From Phycisphaerales bacterium (GTDB lineage: Bacteria > Planctomycetota > Phycisphaerae > Phycisphaerales > UBA1924), in the NCBI GenBank assembly GCA_020427395.1, contig JAGQON010000013.1, positions 1 to 64,000 of the forward strand: a stretch of 64,000 bases of DNA. The letters run 5' to 3'. The notes below the pieces were generated by a model, which saw nothing but the letters and a program-made list of their open reading frames with translations, was not told the origin of the DNA and ran no database searches. A program made the position numbers and the translations under genes. Below are positions 9,186 through 17,986 of the stretch, piece by piece (within the stretch, counting starts at the first letter, position 1; each line of letters opens with the position of its first letter).

Positions 9186-10739
9186 ATGAATCCCCAACCG
9201 AACACCGGCGGCTCGCGGGCGTTGCCCCGCCGGTCTCCCTTCACGATCATCATCCCGATCGCGGTGGTCGCGTGCATGATCGTCATCGTTGCGTGGAGCG
9301 CCTGGCCGCTGCTGCGCCCCGCACGCATCATCGAGATCGAGCAGGCCATCATCGCACCCACGAGCGACACCACCGAACCGGAACCATCGGCACCCACTAC
9401 CGAACCCGCCCGGAGCACCCGCATGGTCCAGGCCGCAGGGTGGCTCGAAGCCGAGCCCTACTTCGTTGCCGCCACCGCCCTCGCCGACGGGGTCATCGGG
9501 GAGATGCTCGTGCTCGAGGGCGACCGTGTCGAGCTTGGCCAACCCTTGGCACGCATGGTCGACGAGGACGCGTCCCTCCGTCTTGCGCGGGCCAAAGCGG
9601 GCGAGCAGGCAGCGCAGGCCGCTGCCGCGATCGCGCAGGCCCGGCTCGCAGCCGCCGAGCAGAACTGGCAGGAACCCTACGAGCTTGAGCGTGCCGTCGC
9701 CGGCAATCAGGCAAGGCTTGAAGAACTCCGCGCCCGCCTCGCCCAGCTCCCATCGCTGATCCGAACCGAGCAGGCGCTGCTCGTCAAGGTGCAGGAAGAG
9801 CTCAAGAGCATCGAGGCCGCGTACGCCAACGATGCGGCCTCCGAGATCGAGTTCATCGCCGCACGCGAAGCCGTCAACGCCCAGTCCGCTCGCCTCGACG
9901 CAACGCGGGCCCAGGAGGGCATCATCAACGCATCCATCGACCAGACCAGTGCCGATCTCCGCGCCGCGCAGCGGGCGCTGGAACTCCGCATCGACGACCG
10001 GGAACGCCTCGACAGCGCCCGGGCGCAGGTCCAACTCGCTCAAGCCGAGCTCGCTCACCGCAGCGCCGTGCGCGACGAGGCGAACCTGGAACTCGACCGG
10101 ATGACCATCCGCGCCCCGATCGCGGGCTTCGTGCAGCGCCGCCTCAAGGCACCGGGCGACAAGGTCCTCCGGGGCATGGACGACCCGTACTCCGCGCACA
10201 TCGCGCACATCTACGACCCGTCCAAGCTGCAGGTCCGCGTCGATGTCCCGCTCGCGGACGCGTCGCAGGTCTTCAAGGGGCAGCGATGCGAGGTCGTCGT
10301 CGAGGTGCTGCCGGACCGTGTGTTTCAGGGCGAGGTGCTGATCGTCACGCACGAAGCGGACCTGCAGAAGAACACGCTGCAGATCAAGGTGCGGGTGATC
10401 GACCCCGACCCCGAGCTCCGCCCGGAGATGCTCACTCGCGTCAAGTTCCTCCCGGAGCAAGCAACGACCGAGTCACAGGCGAGCACGAGCCAATCGGTCC
10501 GGGTGCCGAGCACCGTCCTAGACAGCAGCACCGGCAACGAGCGGGTGTGGATCGTCACCGAGCGTGCGAACGGACGCGGCGTGCTCCAACCGATCTCGGT
10601 CGAGCGCGTCGAAGAACAGAACGGGTGGGTCACACTGAGCGGAGATGTCCAACCCGGCGCGATCATGGCTGCGGATCCGAGGGCGTGCAGGGCCGGCGAG
10701 CGGGTGCGCTTCGTCGCGAAGAATGGAGGCGCGTCATGA
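9186..10739 (+). CDS. HlyD/MacA-type periplasmic adaptor (membrane fusion protein)
   Basis: This 517-residue adaptor would link an inner-membrane ABC exporter to an outer-membrane exit. It has one N-terminal membrane helix (about 19-42), an Ala/Gln/Glu-rich coiled-coil hairpin (about 130-300), a split lipoyl-like domain ending near the MTIRAPIAGFVQRR motif, and a beta-barrel region with VRVDVPLADASQVFKGQ. I chose ATG 9186 because GGAG sits six bases upstream; a GTG at 9135 would add a poor leader. The stop overlaps the ATPase start (ATGA). Arrangement adaptor-ATPase-permease-permease resembles DevBCA or MacAB exporters. Confidence 0.87.
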   Translation: MNPQPNTGGSRALPRRSPFTIIIPIAVVACMIVIVAWSAWPLLRPARIIEIEQAIIAPTSDTTEPEPSAPTTEPARSTRMVQAAGWLEAEPYFVAATALADGVIGEMLVLEGDRVELGQPLARMVDEDASLRLARAKAGEQAAQAAAAIAQARLAAAEQNWQEPYELERAVAGNQARLEELRARLAQLPSLIRTEQALLVKVQEELKSIEAAYANDAASEIEFIAAREAVNAQSARLDATRAQEGIINASIDQTSADLRAAQRALELRIDDRERLDSARAQVQLAQAELAHRSAVRDEANLELDRMTIRAPIAGFVQRRLKAPGDKVLRGMDDPYSAHIAHIYDPSKLQVRVDVPLADASQVFKGQRCEVVVEVLPDRVFQGEVLIVTHEADLQKNTLQIKVRVIDPDPELRPEMLTRVKFLPEQATTESQASTSQSVRVPSTVLDSSTGNERVWIVTERANGRGVLQPISVERVEEQNGWVTLSGDVQPGAIMAADPRACRAGERVRFVAKNGGAS

Positions 10740-11434
10740 GTCTCATCGTGTGCCAACGCCTGACCCGCGCGTACCGCAAGGGCGAGAACATCATCCGCCC
10801 GCTCGACGAGCTCACGCTCGAAGTGCCACGGGGCGACTTCCTCGCGCTCATGGGCCCGAGCGGGAGCGGGAAGACCACACTCCTCAATCTCATCGCCGGC
10901 ATCGACTCACCAACCACCGGCTCGCTCATCATCGACGGGACCGACATCGGCACCCTGTCCCGCAACCGCCTGGCCGCGTGGCGATCCGCGCATGTCGGGT
11001 ATGTGTTCCAGCTCTACAACCTCGTCCCTGTGCTCACCGCCTACGAGAATGTCGAGCTCCCATTGCTGTTGCACGGTCTGAGCCGGAAAGAGCGCCACGA
11101 GCGTGTCATGACGGCGCTGGAGCGCGTGGGGATCGCGGACCGCAGCGATCACTACCCACGCCAGATGTCCGGCGGGCAGGAGCAACGCGTCGCCATCGCG
11201 CGTGCCATCGTCACCGACCCCGAGATCCTCGTAGCCGACGAGCCGACGGGCGATCTCGACAAATCGTCCGCACACGCCGTGATGCAGCTCCTGCAGTCGC
11301 TCAACCGCGAGCTCGACAAGACGATCATCATGGTCACGCACGACCCGAAGACCACCGACTACGCGAAGCGGACGCTGCACCTCGATAAGGGGCAGCTCGT
11401 CGAGCAGGGCGCAGCAGAGGAGGCTTTGGCATGA
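10736..11434 (+). CDS. MacB/LolD-type ABC transporter ATPase
   Basis: This 232-residue ATPase energises the export module. It has Walker [10 protein letters not shown] (40-48), a Q-loop in [22 protein letters not shown]-type sequence, signature [14 protein letters not shown], and Walker [13 protein letters not shown] followed by the H-loop VTHD. The ADEPTGDLD wording is characteristic of the MacB/LolD/FtsE branch. It overlaps the adaptor stop upstream and the first permease start downstream by four bases each, so the four genes are translationally coupled. Confidence 0.93.
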   Translation: MSLIVCQRLTRAYRKGENIIRPLDELTLEVPRGDFLALMGPSGSGKTTLLNLIAGIDSPTTGSLIIDGTDIGTLSRNRLAAWRSAHVGYVFQLYNLVPVLTAYENVELPLLLHGLSRKERHERVMTALERVGIADRSDHYPRQMSGGQEQRVAIARAIVTDPEILVADEPTGDLDKSSAHAVMQLLQSLNRELDKTIIMVTHDPKTTDYAKRTLHLDKGQLVEQGAAEEALA

Positions 11435-12582
11435 CCATCATCCAGTGCATCCCCTATGTCCTCCGGCAGATCACCCGCAACCGCGTGCGTTCGCTCCTGA
11501 CGATCATGGGCATCGCGATCGCGATGTTCCTGTTCACTTCGGTGCAAGCCATGAACCACGGCGTGACCGTCGCCACGAGCGAGACCGCCAACGACACAAC
11601 GCTGGTCGTCTACCGCGAAGACCGGTTCTGCCCCGCGACGAGCCAGCTCCCGCAGGACTACCAGAGCCGCATCGAACGCATCGAAGGCGTGCGCACCGTC
11701 ACCCCAATGAAGATCGTGGTCACCAACTGCCGCACAAGCCTCGATGTGGTCACATTCCGAGGCGTGCCCAAGCAAGAGTTCATCGAAGGCCCCGGAGCAA
11801 AGTTTGACATCGTCTCCGGGTCGCTCGACGACTGGCTCTCCCGCACCGACGCAGCAATCCTCGGCGAGACCCTCGCCCAGCGCCGCGGGCTTAAGCCCGG
11901 CATGCGCTTCGATGCCGCGGGCATCACCGCGTATGTCGCCGCGGTGGTCCGGTCTCCAGACGCGCAGGATCAGAATGTCGCCTACACCGCACTGGAGTTT
12001 GTCCAGCTCGCTGGCAGGGACCAGCTGGGAATCGTCACCCAGTTCAATGTCAAGGTCGAGGACGCGTCGATGCTCGATCGCGTCGCCGACGACATCGACG
12101 AGTTGTTCCGCACCGCGCAAGAGCCGACCGCTACCTTTAGCGAGAAGGCGTTCATCGGGCGCGTGGCCGACGACATCATCGAGCTCGTCGGTTTCGCCCG
12201 CTGGCTGGGCATCGGGTGCCTCGCGGCCGTGCTCGCGCTGGTCGCCAACTCCATCGTGCTGGGCGTGCAGAGCCGGGTCTCAGAGCATGCCGTGCTCCAA
12301 ACGCTCGGGTTCTCCGCACGACTCGTCGCGCTGCTCATCATCGCTGAGGGCGTGCTCCTGTCATTGATCGGCGGCGCACTGGGCGCGCTGGGTGCCCTGA
12401 TCGTTGCGCGTGTCGGAAGCTTCGCCCTCTCCGTGGAGGGCACGAGCATCCCGATCACCGCCGGGCCCACGCTGCTGATCTCGGGCATCGCGATCTGTGG
12501 GATCATCGGGACGCTCGCGGGATTGCTGCCCGCGTGGCAGGCCTCACGCAAGGAGATCGCCGCGTGTTTCCGCGCCGCCTGA
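11431..12582 (+). CDS. FtsX-like ABC transporter permease
   Basis: This 383-residue permease starts with a cytoplasmic stretch ending RNRVRSLLTIMGIAIAMFLF, the first membrane helix of MacB/LolC-type permeases. A periplasmic domain (about 45-245) follows, then three helices in the last 130 residues, with the FtsX-domain pattern SEHAVLQTLGFSARLVALLIIAEG. The topology is one plus three helices with a large extracytoplasmic domain, so this is a mechanotransmission-type transporter rather than a channel importer. It overlaps the ATPase stop by ATGA and is followed seven bases later by a second permease. Confidence 0.9.
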   Translation: MTIIQCIPYVLRQITRNRVRSLLTIMGIAIAMFLFTSVQAMNHGVTVATSETANDTTLVVYREDRFCPATSQLPQDYQSRIERIEGVRTVTPMKIVVTNCRTSLDVVTFRGVPKQEFIEGPGAKFDIVSGSLDDWLSRTDAAILGETLAQRRGLKPGMRFDAAGITAYVAAVVRSPDAQDQNVAYTALEFVQLAGRDQLGIVTQFNVKVEDASMLDRVADDIDELFRTAQEPTATFSEKAFIGRVADDIIELVGFARWLGIGCLAAVLALVANSIVLGVQSRVSEHAVLQTLGFSARLVALLIIAEGVLLSLIGGALGALGALIVARVGSFALSVEGTSIPITAGPTLLISGIAICGIIGTLAGLLPAWQASRKEIAACFRAA

Positions 12583-12589
12583 GAACACC

Positions 12590-13762
12590 ATGAGACAGCT
12601 CCCATTCCAGTACGCCCTCCGCAACCTCGGCCGCTCGCGCGTGCGCCTGATCGCATCGCTGCTGGGCTCGACGCTGGTCGTTCTGCTCATCCTCGCCTCG
12701 GGCGGGTTCGTGCGCGGGATGCAGCGCACGCTGACGCAGGACCAATCGCTGAGCGAGAACATCATGATCCTCGGCACCGGCAGCGAGGAGGGTGTCGAAC
12801 GCTCGCAGATCGACGCGTCCGTCGCCGGTATCGCCGGCGCAAGCATCGCAGGGATCAAGCAGCGCGCCGGCGTGCTCTTCGTCTCGCCAGAGATCCACGC
12901 AGCGCTGCCCGTTCAGGAATCAGGCAACTCCGACGACGACCACCCCGCCGTCATGCGAGGCGTGCGCGATGTCGCCCTGCTCGTCCACCCCGAAGTCGAG
13001 ATCATCGATGGACGCTTCCCGCGTCAGGGGCACGAAGAACTCATGGTGGGCGCACTGGCCGCGACCCGGCTCGGCTTACCCGAGGACCGATTGCATGTCG
13101 GGCAGACGCTGCACTTCGACGATCGAGACTGGACGATCGTGGGGCGCTTCAATGCGCCCAACTCCGTCATGAACGCGGAGGTCTGGATCCCGCTCACAGA
13201 CCTGCAGATCGCGACCAATCGAGAGTCATCGCTCTCGTGCGTCGTGGTGACGCTCGAGGGTGGCACATTCGCCGACGCTGACCTGTTCGCCAAAAGCCGA
13301 TTGGATCTCGAGATCACCGCCATCCGCGAGCGCGAGTACTACGCATCCATCGCCGCCTTCTACGCCCCGATCCGAGTGATGATCCTCGTGACCGCGACGC
13401 TGATCGCAACGGGCGGGATCCTGGGCGGGCTCAACACGATGTACGCCGCCTTCGCCGCGCGTGTCCGCGAGGTGGGCATGCTCCAGGCGCTGGGATACAC
13501 CCGGGCCGCGATCGTGCTGAGTCTCACGGAGGAGTCCGTGTTCGCTGCCGCGTGCGGAGCGCTCATCGGGGCGGTGCTCGGGCTGGCGCTGCTCGACGGG
13601 CTGGCCGTGCGTTTCTCGATGGGTGCCTTCGCGCTCTCGATCGACCCGCCGGTGCTGCTCACGGGTCTGCTGGGTGGGCTGATCGTCGGGTGCATCGGCG
13701 CGATCCCGCCCGCGATCCGATGCCTCCGCCTCCCTATCACCGAAGCACTCAAATCACACTGA
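12590..13762 (+). CDS. FtsX-like ABC transporter permease (second subunit)
   Basis: This 390-residue protein has the same one-plus-three helix plan as its neighbour: first helix at LIASLLGSTLVVLLILASGGFV, a periplasmic domain, then VREVGMLQALGYTRAAIVLSL and two more helices. It is a paralogue of the upstream permease, so the transporter is probably heterodimeric with the single ATPase. I chose ATG 12590, seven bases after the first permease stop; longer in-frame readings lie inside the previous gene. Substrate unknown; the Cys-rich neighbours hint at metal or thiol-linked cargo, which is only inference. Confidence 0.9.
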   Translation: MRQLPFQYALRNLGRSRVRLIASLLGSTLVVLLILASGGFVRGMQRTLTQDQSLSENIMILGTGSEEGVERSQIDASVAGIAGASIAGIKQRAGVLFVSPEIHAALPVQESGNSDDDHPAVMRGVRDVALLVHPEVEIIDGRFPRQGHEELMVGALAATRLGLPEDRLHVGQTLHFDDRDWTIVGRFNAPNSVMNAEVWIPLTDLQIATNRESSLSCVVVTLEGGTFADADLFAKSRLDLEITAIREREYYASIAAFYAPIRVMILVTATLIATGGILGGLNTMYAAFAARVREVGMLQALGYTRAAIVLSLTEESVFAAACGALIGAVLGLALLDGLAVRFSMGAFALSIDPPVLLTGLLGGLIVGCIGAIPPAIRCLRLPITEALKSH

Positions 13763-13793
13763 CTGACCGTATCATCAACACAAGGAGTTTCAC

Positions 13794-14324
13794 ATGCTGA
13801 AAACAATCACCATCGCGATGACAACTTCCACGCTCCTCATGCTGAGCGGGTGCAGCGAATCATCCAGCTCGCCTCAGGCGCAGGCCCCATCAAACGAAAA
13901 CACAACTGAAACCACGCCGTACGCTTGGGTGCTGACCAGCGCCCCCGCGGGCGATGTGTCCATCACCGAGGCCAAGGCCAACGCGAAGGAAGGCGACCAG
14001 ATCGTCATCCGCGGACGCATCGGCGGACGTCACGAGCCGATCAGTGCTGATAGCCCGGTCTTCACCATCGTCGACCTCGGGCTCGAGTACTGTGGGCAAA
14101 CCACCGATGACCAGTGCGGCACGCCGTGGGATTACTGCTGCGAGACCCCGAGCACGATCGCCTCGAACTCCGCGACAGTACAGGTCCAAGGCGACGAGAT
14201 CGACCTCACCGGTGCCGGGCTCAAGCCGCTCGACGAGGTGGTCCTGATCGGAACCGTCGGCCCACGCCCCGACGAGCAGGTGCTCACGATCCGCGCAACG
14301 GGGGTCTACCCGGTCGGCGGGTAA
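13794..14324 (+). CDS. Cys-containing lipoprotein with possible OB-fold domain
   Basis: This 176-residue protein has a lipoprotein signal with lipobox LSGC (Cys20). After a Ser/Gln/Asn linker comes a domain beginning EAKANAKEGDQIVIRGRIGG, a pattern seen in OB-fold (tRNA_anti-like) domains, interrupted by an insert holding four cysteines in EYCGQTTDDQCGTPWDYCCETP-like order. An AAGGAG ribosome site sits before the ATG. It is the last gene of the export module, 31 bases after the second permease. Whether the four Cys bind metal or form disulfides cannot be told. OB-fold assignment is tentative. Confidence 0.72.
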   Translation: MLKTITIAMTTSTLLMLSGCSESSSSPQAQAPSNENTTETTPYAWVLTSAPAGDVSITEAKANAKEGDQIVIRGRIGGRHEPISADSPVFTIVDLGLEYCGQTTDDQCGTPWDYCCETPSTIASNSATVQVQGDEIDLTGAGLKPLDEVVLIGTVGPRPDEQVLTIRATGVYPVGG

Positions 14325-14391
14325 CGCGTCATCCCGAGGGCCTTGGAGCGGATGAACGGGACATGGCGTGGCAGAATCGGTGACCGGAACT

Positions 14392-14814
14392 CTAAGTGCT
14401 GATCTCGCCGGTACGATGACCCTGCCCAGTATCGTCATGCGATTCGTTGTGTTCACTTGGTTGTTGAGCAGATCGTGTTAGGATCGCGTTCCCGATGGCA
14501 CAATCCTCCATTCGCACGATGCGGCGCGCCAACTCGGCGAGGAGCTGGGCCGTGTCGGCATATCGGAGTGCCGTCGTCTGGTCTGGGCACGGGTGCCCGG
14601 TCAGGATCTGATTGGCGTCGAGCTTGAACTCGATGCAAACCTGACGGATGAAGTCCGCGCTCGCCCTCGAATCGGCGTTGAAATACCGGCGAACGGTCTC
14701 GGGATGAAACCCGGTCTGCGTGGCCACCTCGCGGAATGTCTTCCCCTCCAGGAAGGAGTTAAGCTGTGAGGCGATGAATCTAGTGGATGGGTCTGTGGCT
14801 GCATCAAATGACAT
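14392..14814 (-). CDS. Small helix-turn-helix DNA-binding protein
   Basis: This 140-residue protein has an XRE/lambda-repressor-like helix-turn-helix near residues 25-70: KTFREVATQTGFHPETVRRYFN is followed by DFIRQVCIEFKLDANQILTG. The rest is a short helical tail with a polar C-terminus. I chose the inner ATG at 14814 because AGGAA lies eight bases upstream; an ATG at 14829 would add five residues. Its start lies inside the end of the upstream membrane-anchored gene, overlapping by 11 bases, so translation is coupled and the two products probably work together. Convergent with the lipoprotein gene. Confidence 0.72.
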   Translation of the reverse strand: MSFDAATDPSTRFIASQLNSFLEGKTFREVATQTGFHPETVRRYFNADSRASADFIRQVCIEFKLDANQILTGHPCPDQTTALRYADTAQLLAELARRIVRMEDCAIGNAILTRSAQQPSEHNESHDDTGQGHRTGEIST

Positions 14815-15307
14815 TCGAAAGTTCCTCATGGATAGCTGAGATCGTCTGAATCAGTTCGGGGATCATGCCGGGTGTGATATCAAGCTCGACCCCGGGGTCG
14901 CTCAGCAGGTTCAGTGCGTCCTCGGTCACCTCAAGCCCGTCGAGAACTTCTTGACTGCTTAGCGTTGTGCGCAGCCCGATGATCGCGAAACTGGTCTTGA
15001 GTACCACCGCATCACTATCGAGCGTCTGGGACAGCTCGAAGGCACGCGTCTGCCCGGGATTGATGAGATCCATCATCGATTGGATCAGCATCTTGAGGAC
15101 GAGTGATTCATTGATCTGGGCGGCGCTGAGATCGATTGGATGAGCAGAATTACCTATACTCACCCCGGCACCCGCTGGGCGAGCCAAGGTCATCATCATG
15201 AGTAAAATGAGGATCAGGCCAGTTGCTCTGGCATGATTCCGGGGTGACCGTTCTCGCGAAGACCAGAATCTGGTAAAGTCTGTCCCTGAAGTAGTCTGTG
15301 AGCCCAT
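14804..15307 (-). CDS. Membrane-anchored or exported protein, unknown function
   Basis: This 167-residue protein has a basic N-terminus and one hydrophobic helix (about 29-46, LILILLMMMTLARPAGA) that may be a signal peptide or anchor. The remaining ~120 residues look alpha-helical and begin with GVSIGNSAHPIDLSAAQINE. The ATG at 15307 was chosen because AGGAG sits six bases upstream; an in-frame ATG at 15340 lacks that. It is divergent from the sigma factor gene, with under 100 bases between starts, and overlaps the HTH gene downstream. No family recognised. Confidence 0.6.
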   Translation of the reverse strand: MGSQTTSGTDFTRFWSSRERSPRNHARATGLILILLMMMTLARPAGAGVSIGNSAHPIDLSAAQINESLVLKMLIQSMMDLINPGQTRAFELSQTLDSDAVVLKTSFAIIGLRTTLSSQEVLDGLEVTEDALNLLSDPGVELDITPGMIPELIQTISAIHEELSNVI

Positions 15308-15399
15308 GCTTCGCTCCTGAATGCGGGGCATTCCGCGCATCCAGGTGGCCGCCGGCAGATGTCTTGTGACGGGATTCTCAAGTTTTCAGGAAGTTGGAT

Positions 15400-15990
15400 G
15401 TGACGAACGAACAGGGTGATCCACCAGCATGGACGCAGCAGCGGGAGCCAGATGCCGATCGAGCAAGACTCCGCGAACGGGCCGCGGAGCTGATTGAGCG
15501 CCAGCGTCCGGACATCTACCGTCGCATCCACAAGCTCATGCTCAATCAGGCACGGCGGATTACCGACACCGAAGAGATCCTCTCCACGGCGCTGCGTCGG
15601 GTAGACCACCTGATTGCCGATGGCTCGTTCGAGGGCACCGAGGACGCGCAGATCTACTCGGCCGTGCATCGGGTGATCGAACGCACCATCAAGGAGAAGG
15701 CCCGCAACGCCCGGCGTCTGCAGGCCCGCGAGCTGGCGGCCGCCCAGCTCGCAGACCCGGCCCATCTGGACCTCGTGCTACCCAGCCGATATCTCTGTGA
15801 GCAGCTCGGCTCACTCACGCAAGACCCGATCGATCGGGAGATCGCGCTCCTGCGCGGCAGGGGCATGAAGTTTCACGAGATCGCCGAAGCGATCGGGATG
15901 CAACCGTCTGGCGTTCGCAAGCGGTGGAGCCGTATGAAGGAAAAGGCCCGCGAGATCATGGGCCAGGAGCAGGATCATGCAGATTGTTAA
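15400..15990 (+). CDS. ECF-like RNA polymerase sigma factor
   Basis: This ~196-residue protein resembles an extracytoplasmic-function sigma factor. The helical middle (MLNQARRITDTEEILSTALRRVDHLI) stands where region 2 should be, and the C-terminal part LLRGRGMKFHEIAEAIGMQPSGVRKRWSRMKEKA is a region-4 helix-turn-helix. The GTG at 15400 has AGGAAG six bases upstream; a TTG at 15394 is too close to that site. It overlaps the kinase gene by 14 bases. Sigma-kinase pairs of this type are common in planctomycetes, where the kinase is thought to control the sigma factor. Confidence 0.8.
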   Translation: MTNEQGDPPAWTQQREPDADRARLRERAAELIERQRPDIYRRIHKLMLNQARRITDTEEILSTALRRVDHLIADGSFEGTEDAQIYSAVHRVIERTIKEKARNARRLQARELAAAQLADPAHLDLVLPSRYLCEQLGSLTQDPIDREIALLRGRGMKFHEIAEAIGMQPSGVRKRWSRMKEKAREIMGQEQDHADC

Positions 15991-17839
15991 CCGGTTCATC
16001 CAGAAAGCAGACCAGATGACCGAGCCAAAGGTCGATCTGAGCAAGGTCTTTTTTGATGCGACCGAGCACGAAATCGATCATGTGCTCCAGGCACTCTACG
16101 TCATCGCGAACAGGCGGGTGGATGCCGGGCACCCCGTCCAACTCGAAGAGATCGCCAGCGCGATCCCCGAGTTGATGGACGATGACTGCGTGCTCGAGGC
16201 GGCCGTTGAGATCAGCATCGACGGGATGATCGCCACCGGGCAGAAGCCCCCGAGGCGAACTGAGGAACTCTCTGCGCAGCTGCGTGAGATCGCCGAGGCG
16301 AAGCTGATGCAGACCCCGCAGCCCCGCCGAGCCGAGTCAGGGCTGACCGGGACGGCTCTGCCAAGATACTTCGGTCCGCTCGGACTGGACGGCAAGCCGC
16401 GATACGAGCTACGCCGCGTGCTGGGAAGCGGGAACCAGGGCATTGTCTATGAGGCCGTGGACCATGTCTTCACCGACGCGAATGAGCCCGTCTTCGTAGC
16501 AATCAAGGTTTTCTACGAGAACGCATCGAACAGTATGGGTTCGAGTGAGGGCAAGGTCGCACGAAAGATCCGCCATCGCCACATTGCGAGCGTGACCGAC
16601 CAGGGCGTAACCGATTCGGGTGAGTGCTATGTCGCATACGATCTCGTGCTGGGGTTACCACTCGATGATTGGATGCGGAAGAACAACAGCAGTTGCTCGC
16701 TGAGCGACCGCCTTCGGATCGCGATCAAGATCGCTCAGGGTGTCCAGGCCGCCCACGCGGCGGGCGTGGTTCACCGTGATCTCAAGCCATCGAACATCCT
16801 GATCGATGCAGAGGGCGAGCCGGTCGTGACCGACTTTGGAATCGCCTCGACAAAGCACAGCGATCCGACCATGATCGGCAGGTACGGCACGCGTGGCTCG
16901 CTCGCGTTCATGGCCCCGGAGCAGTATCAGGGCGAGGCGGCACGAGCCGCGCCTCTGGTGGATGTCTATGCGATCGGCGGGATCCTGTACTGGATGCTCT
17001 CCAGTCGATTCCCAAACGGCGACAAGGTTGCTGATGCGGTGGATTGGCTCGAACACCATGATCAGGGCGGCCCGCAACGGATCGGAGGCCACTTTGAGGA
17101 TAAAAAGATCCGAGCGGTGCTTATGCGTTGCCTTGCGCTGGACCCCGCCGAGCGTTACCAGAGCGCCGAGGCGATCGCAATCAACCTTAGCAACATCCTC
17201 GACAGGGTCCCGATCGCCGGGGTAGACGACGATGCCTGGTCGCGAGCACGGCTCTTCGCGCGACGCAACAAGCTGCTCACGACGATGTACGCGGTGCTGC
17301 TTCTCTTCATCACCGGCTTTGTCGCGCTGATCATCCACAACCAGTACAAGCAGCGGTTCATTGTGAAATCTATGAACTTCGCCGCCGAGATCGAGGCCCT
17401 CAACAGCCAAGTCGAAGTCGAGCAGGCCAGATTGGCGGCGTATATGGAGCGTATGGACCTTGCTCGCACCATGCTCGGTTCGTGGATGAAAACCCTCGAC
17501 GCGGAGGCCAGCGAGACCGCCGTCCTCTTCAACCTGCTCTTCCTCCACTCGCAGGCCACCGACAACCCGCTGGTCGACACGCAGGAGTTCCGCGTTGAGC
17601 TCATGGACAGGCGACTGGAAGTTGCGATCGCTCACGCAGAGTCTCTGGACCCAGCAACCACCTCGCCGATCGAGCGGGCGCTGTGGTTCGAGATGATCGC
17701 CGGCTGGCTTCGCCCATCCAACCCCGAGCGAGCGGATTCCTATCAGCAGCGAGCGCACGCCATCGTGGAACAGTTCGCGCCCGAAGATTCCCTCTGGCTG
17801 TCGGAACTCAGCGGCACGGCGTCAGCACGCTCTGAGTGA
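15977..17839 (+). CDS. Membrane Ser/Thr protein kinase linked to the sigma factor
   Basis: This 620-residue protein has a ~130-residue N-terminal region, a Hanks-type kinase domain (about 144-410) and a membrane helix (about 432-453) followed by a ~165-residue outside part with coiled-coil character. Kinase landmarks are the glycine loop LGSGNQGIVYEA, the catalytic lysine in VAIKVF (177), HRDLKPSNIL (266 onward), DFG (286-288) and FMAPEQ. An AGGAG lies seven bases before ATG 15977. It overlaps the sigma gene, so a sensor-kinase to sigma-factor pathway is the natural reading; the extracellular signal is unknown. Confidence 0.9.
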   Translation: MQIVNRFIQKADQMTEPKVDLSKVFFDATEHEIDHVLQALYVIANRRVDAGHPVQLEEIASAIPELMDDDCVLEAAVEISIDGMIATGQKPPRRTEELSAQLREIAEAKLMQTPQPRRAESGLTGTALPRYFGPLGLDGKPRYELRRVLGSGNQGIVYEAVDHVFTDANEPVFVAIKVFYENASNSMGSSEGKVARKIRHRHIASVTDQGVTDSGECYVAYDLVLGLPLDDWMRKNNSSCSLSDRLRIAIKIAQGVQAAHAAGVVHRDLKPSNILIDAEGEPVVTDFGIASTKHSDPTMIGRYGTRGSLAFMAPEQYQGEAARAAPLVDVYAIGGILYWMLSSRFPNGDKVADAVDWLEHHDQGGPQRIGGHFEDKKIRAVLMRCLALDPAERYQSAEAIAINLSNILDRVPIAGVDDDAWSRARLFARRNKLLTTMYAVLLLFITGFVALIIHNQYKQRFIVKSMNFAAEIEALNSQVEVEQARLAAYMERMDLARTMLGSWMKTLDAEASETAVLFNLLFLHSQATDNPLVDTQEFRVELMDRRLEVAIAHAESLDPATTSPIERALWFEMIAGWLRPSNPERADSYQQRAHAIVEQFAPEDSLWLSELSGTASARSE

Positions 17840-17937
17840 CTCAGCGCGGCACCATCCGCACGGATCACTCTCCGGGAGCGAACTCGTGTTTCCCACCACC
17901 CCCACTTGAGCACCACAATCCAGACGACAGATGAACT

Positions 17938-17962
17938 AAAAAACCCGGCAGAATGCCGGGCT
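17938..17962 (-). terminator. Rho-independent terminator of the lamin-tail/dockerin gene
   Basis: Read on the minus strand, a 7-bp GC-rich stem (CCCGGCA / TGCCGGG, three-base loop) is followed by six T. It lies 25 bases beyond the stop of the gene at 17987. Confidence 0.88.
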
Positions 17963-17986
17963 TGAGTTGAAACTAAATCGATTCGG

